Below, in pieces: positions 13,749 to 15,516 of a DNA stretch of 15,516 bases; the stretch's first letter is position 1, and every line of letters starts with the position of its first letter. The stretch is taken from contig DAOWNP010000019.1 of NCBI GenBank assembly GCA_030642545.1, positions 1 to 15,516 of the forward strand. Direction: 5' to 3'. The DNA comes from Desulfobacteraceae bacterium (GTDB lineage: Bacteria; Desulfobacterota; Desulfobacteria; Desulfobacterales; DAOWNP01). Made by a program: the position numbers and the translations under genes. Under the pieces are notes generated by a model. That model ran no database searches, was not told the origin of the DNA, and was given only the letters and a program-made list of their open reading frames with translations.

Positions 13749-15049
13749 ACTACTTCTCCTATAAGATCATAGCCATCTATATCCTTGATTTTGACATTGA
13801 TAAAACTGCCTAAATCAAGGTTTTTATTTTTTATATAAGTTACTCCATCTACTTCAGGAGCTTGAAAATATGTTCGCCCTGAAAAATATCCGTTTAAAGA
13901 TTCTTCTATTAAAACCGTATATTCATTATTTATATGTTTTATATTTTGTTTTTCAACAATTTTTGCCTGAGATTCCATTAAAATATTATACCTTTTCTCA
14001 GCTGTCTCTTTTTTTATATGCCCCGACAGTTTATGAGAAACAAGGTCTTCTGAATCTGAATATATAAATACTCCAAGATTGTCAAATTCAACTTCTTTAA
14101 CAAAATTCATCAGTATATTGAAATCTTCATCTGTTTCTCCTGGAAACCCTACTATAATAGTTGTTCTTAAAACTGCATCACGTACTTTGTCTTTTATTGT
14201 TTTAAAAAGATTTAATAAATCAGCCCTATTATATTTTCTGCCCATAAGTTTTAAAATTTTGTCAGATGCATGCTGAACTGGAATATCAAAATAGGAACAG
14301 ATATTTTTTTGTTCTGATACAGTATCTATAATTTTACTGTTTATACTTTCAGGATGACCATATAAAAAACGTATCCACACATCTTTTGATAAAGATGATA
14401 ACTGTTTAAGTAAAATATTTAATCCTGTTTCAGGTTTTAAATCATATCCAAAACAGGTAGTATCCTGAGCAACAAGTATAAGCTCCTTTTTGTTTTGTAA
14501 AATAAAATCCCTGCTTTCTGATAAAATATCATCTATTGCTCTGCTTCTATATCTTCCCCTGAGTTTTGGGATTATACAGTAAGTACATTTTTTATTACAA
14601 CCTTCAGATATTTTTATGTATGAGAAAGGACTGGCTCCTGCTACCCTGTTTTGATATTTACTGCACAAATTAACTTTTTCAGGGTCTTTAAAAGAAAATC
14701 TAATATCTTTTTCAATAGCTTCCTCTATATAATCAAAAGATCCTGTTCCCAAAAAAACATCTACTTCAGAAAGTGTATCTATAAGTCTGTTTTTATAACG
14801 TTGGACCAGGCATCCTGCTACAATAAGACGTTTGCATAAACCTGTTTTCTTGTATTGTGCAAGCTCAAGAATGGTATCAATAGACTCTTCAATAGCAGAT
14901 TCTATAAAACCACATGTATTTACTATAATAATTTCAGCTAAAGCAGGGTCATCTGTTGTCAGACAACCTTTTTCTATAAGCTTTCCCAGCATATTTTCAC
15001 TGTCAACAAGGTTTTTTGCACAACCTAAACTAATTAAATAAACATTCAT
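13745..15049 (-). CDS. rimO: RimO, ribosomal protein uS12 methylthiotransferase
   Basis: A 434-residue radical SAM enzyme that adds a methylthio group to an aspartate of ribosomal protein uS12. The N-terminal UPF0004 domain has the three cluster cysteines C10 (SLGCAKNLVDSE), C46 (NTCGF) and C80 (AGCL). The radical SAM cysteines are C151, C155 and C158 in EGCNKKCTYC. A C-terminal TRAM domain covers about 372-434 (YTVLIEES to GEVV). SLGCAKNLVDSE and the length separate it from MiaB. Both ends overlap neighbours by four bases: its start with the upstream radical SAM gene, its stop with the prenyl synthase. Confidence 0.95.
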   Translation of the reverse strand: MNVYLISLGCAKNLVDSENMLGKLIEKGCLTTDDPALAEIIIVNTCGFIESAIEESIDTILELAQYKKTGLCKRLIVAGCLVQRYKNRLIDTLSEVDVFLGTGSFDYIEEAIEKDIRFSFKDPEKVNLCSKYQNRVAGASPFSYIKISEGCNKKCTYCIIPKLRGRYRSRAIDDILSESRDFILQNKKELILVAQDTTCFGYDLKPETGLNILLKQLSSLSKDVWIRFLYGHPESINSKIIDTVSEQKNICSYFDIPVQHASDKILKLMGRKYNRADLLNLFKTIKDKVRDAVLRTTIIVGFPGETDEDFNILMNFVKEVEFDNLGVFIYSDSEDLVSHKLSGHIKKETAEKRYNILMESQAKIVEKQNIKHINNEYTVLIEESLNGYFSGRTYFQAPEVDGVTYIKNKNLDLGSFINVKIKDIDGYDLIGEVV

Positions 15050-15516
15050 TTTTTCTCAGCTGCTTTTGGTATATATGTACAAAGAGGTTCCTCTTCAAGA
15101 TAATCACCAGAAGCTTCAAATGCTCTTGCACGACAGCCTCCGCACACCTGTTTGTATTCACATATTCCACATTTTCCTTTTAAAAGACTGTAATTACGCA
15201 AAGTTTTAAATATTTCTGAATTTGCCCATACTTTATCAAAAGGAATTTTGGTAATATCTCCACAATTTAAATTTAAAAAACCGCATGGTTTTACAACTCC
15301 TTTGTGTGAAATAAAACAAAAACCAACTCCTCCGAGACAACCACGGGTTACAGCGTCCATACCATGAGTGGCAAAGCTTACAGTTTTACCTTCCTTCTTT
15401 GCTCTTTGCCGCAGTATACGATAATAGTGTGGGGCACATGTCGCCTTTAGCTGAAGATCAACCTTATCTCTTTGGTCATAAAACCAGTTTAAAGTTTTTT
15501 CGTATTCCACAGGATC
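15046..15516 (-). CDS. ahbD: C-terminal part of a radical SAM/SPASM heme-biosynthesis-type protein, AhbD-like (partial)
   Basis: The reading frame is open to the right edge (the codons beyond 15510 read Asp-Pro), so the 5' part and the radical SAM CxxxCxxC motif are missing. What remains is ~156 residues: a TCAPHYYRILRQRAKKEG stretch, RGCLGGVGFCFISHKGVVKPCG, and a SPASM cluster region with CGICEYKQVCGGCRARA, then EEPLCTY. This arrangement is that of the AhbC/AhbD/NirJ group in siroheme-based heme or heme d1 synthesis. TCAPHY plus GCLGGxGFCFISH favours AhbD, which makes heme b by decarboxylating iron-coproporphyrin III, as in sulfate reducers. AhbC or NirJ cannot be ruled out without the N-terminus. 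Its stop overlaps the rimO start by four bases. Confidence 0.72.
   Translation of the reverse strand, partial: DPVEYEKTLNWFYDQRDKVDLQLKATCAPHYYRILRQRAKKEGKTVSFATHGMDAVTRGCLGGVGFCFISHKGVVKPCGFLNLNCGDITKIPFDKVWANSEIFKTLRNYSLLKGKCGICEYKQVCGGCRARAFEASGDYLEEEPLCTYIPKAAEKK

Overview
This is an AT-rich bacterial window with about 14 protein genes, two tRNAs and several small repeats. The gene families point to an anaerobic Desulfobacterota-like organism, perhaps Desulfobacterales. The pointers are late cobalamin genes with a CbiB-type synthase, a heme-type radical SAM/SPASM protein of the AhbD/NirJ kind, a group II branched-chain aminotransferase and the PEP-CTERM regulators PrsK/PrsR. The taxon is inferred from gene content, not proven.

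Layout. (1) 1-3023, plus strand: the end of a cobalamin nucleotide-loop operon: cobU tail, a possible 31-codon ORF, cobS, a CobD-like PLP decarboxylase, and cbiB. Together these would make the aminopropanol arm and attach it and the lower ligand to the corrin ring. (2) 3085-4221, minus strand: a 12-TM MFS permease, convergent with cbiB. (3) 4222-8544: a regulatory block. An 82-84 bp transposase-less inverted-repeat element precedes prsR, a sigma54-type response regulator on the plus strand. prsR converges on prsK, its likely sensor kinase, on the minus strand. Directly upstream of prsK, in the same orientation, is a RelE/ParE-type toxin-antitoxin pair whose G+C (about 47% by hand count over 240 bases) is clearly above its neighbours (roughly 30-35%). 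(4) 8796-8952: tRNA-Pro(TGG), then a second copy of the end of the element near prsR. (5) 9005-10734, minus strand: ilvE, with a 27-bp repeat in opposite orientations on its two sides, then a PPC/DUF296 protein gene, a strong terminator and tRNA-Val(GAC). (6) 10775-15516, minus strand: a housekeeping run read as radical SAM/SPASM (partial), rimO, a long-chain polyprenyl diphosphate synthase, a secreted FlgT-like protein, and pgsA. The first two junctions are 4-bp overlaps and the last gap is 4 bp.

The most unusual points are: the split, convergent prsR/prsK pair with no exosortase or PEP-CTERM gene nearby; a probably acquired toxin-antitoxin module in the promoter position of prsK; the near-identical 28-bp direct repeats that bracket this block and tRNA-Pro; the repeat pair around ilvE; and a small ORF joined to cobS by a TAATG stop-start overlap. 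No stretch over 300 bases lacks a gene or element. No CRISPR array, rRNA or intact transposase is present.
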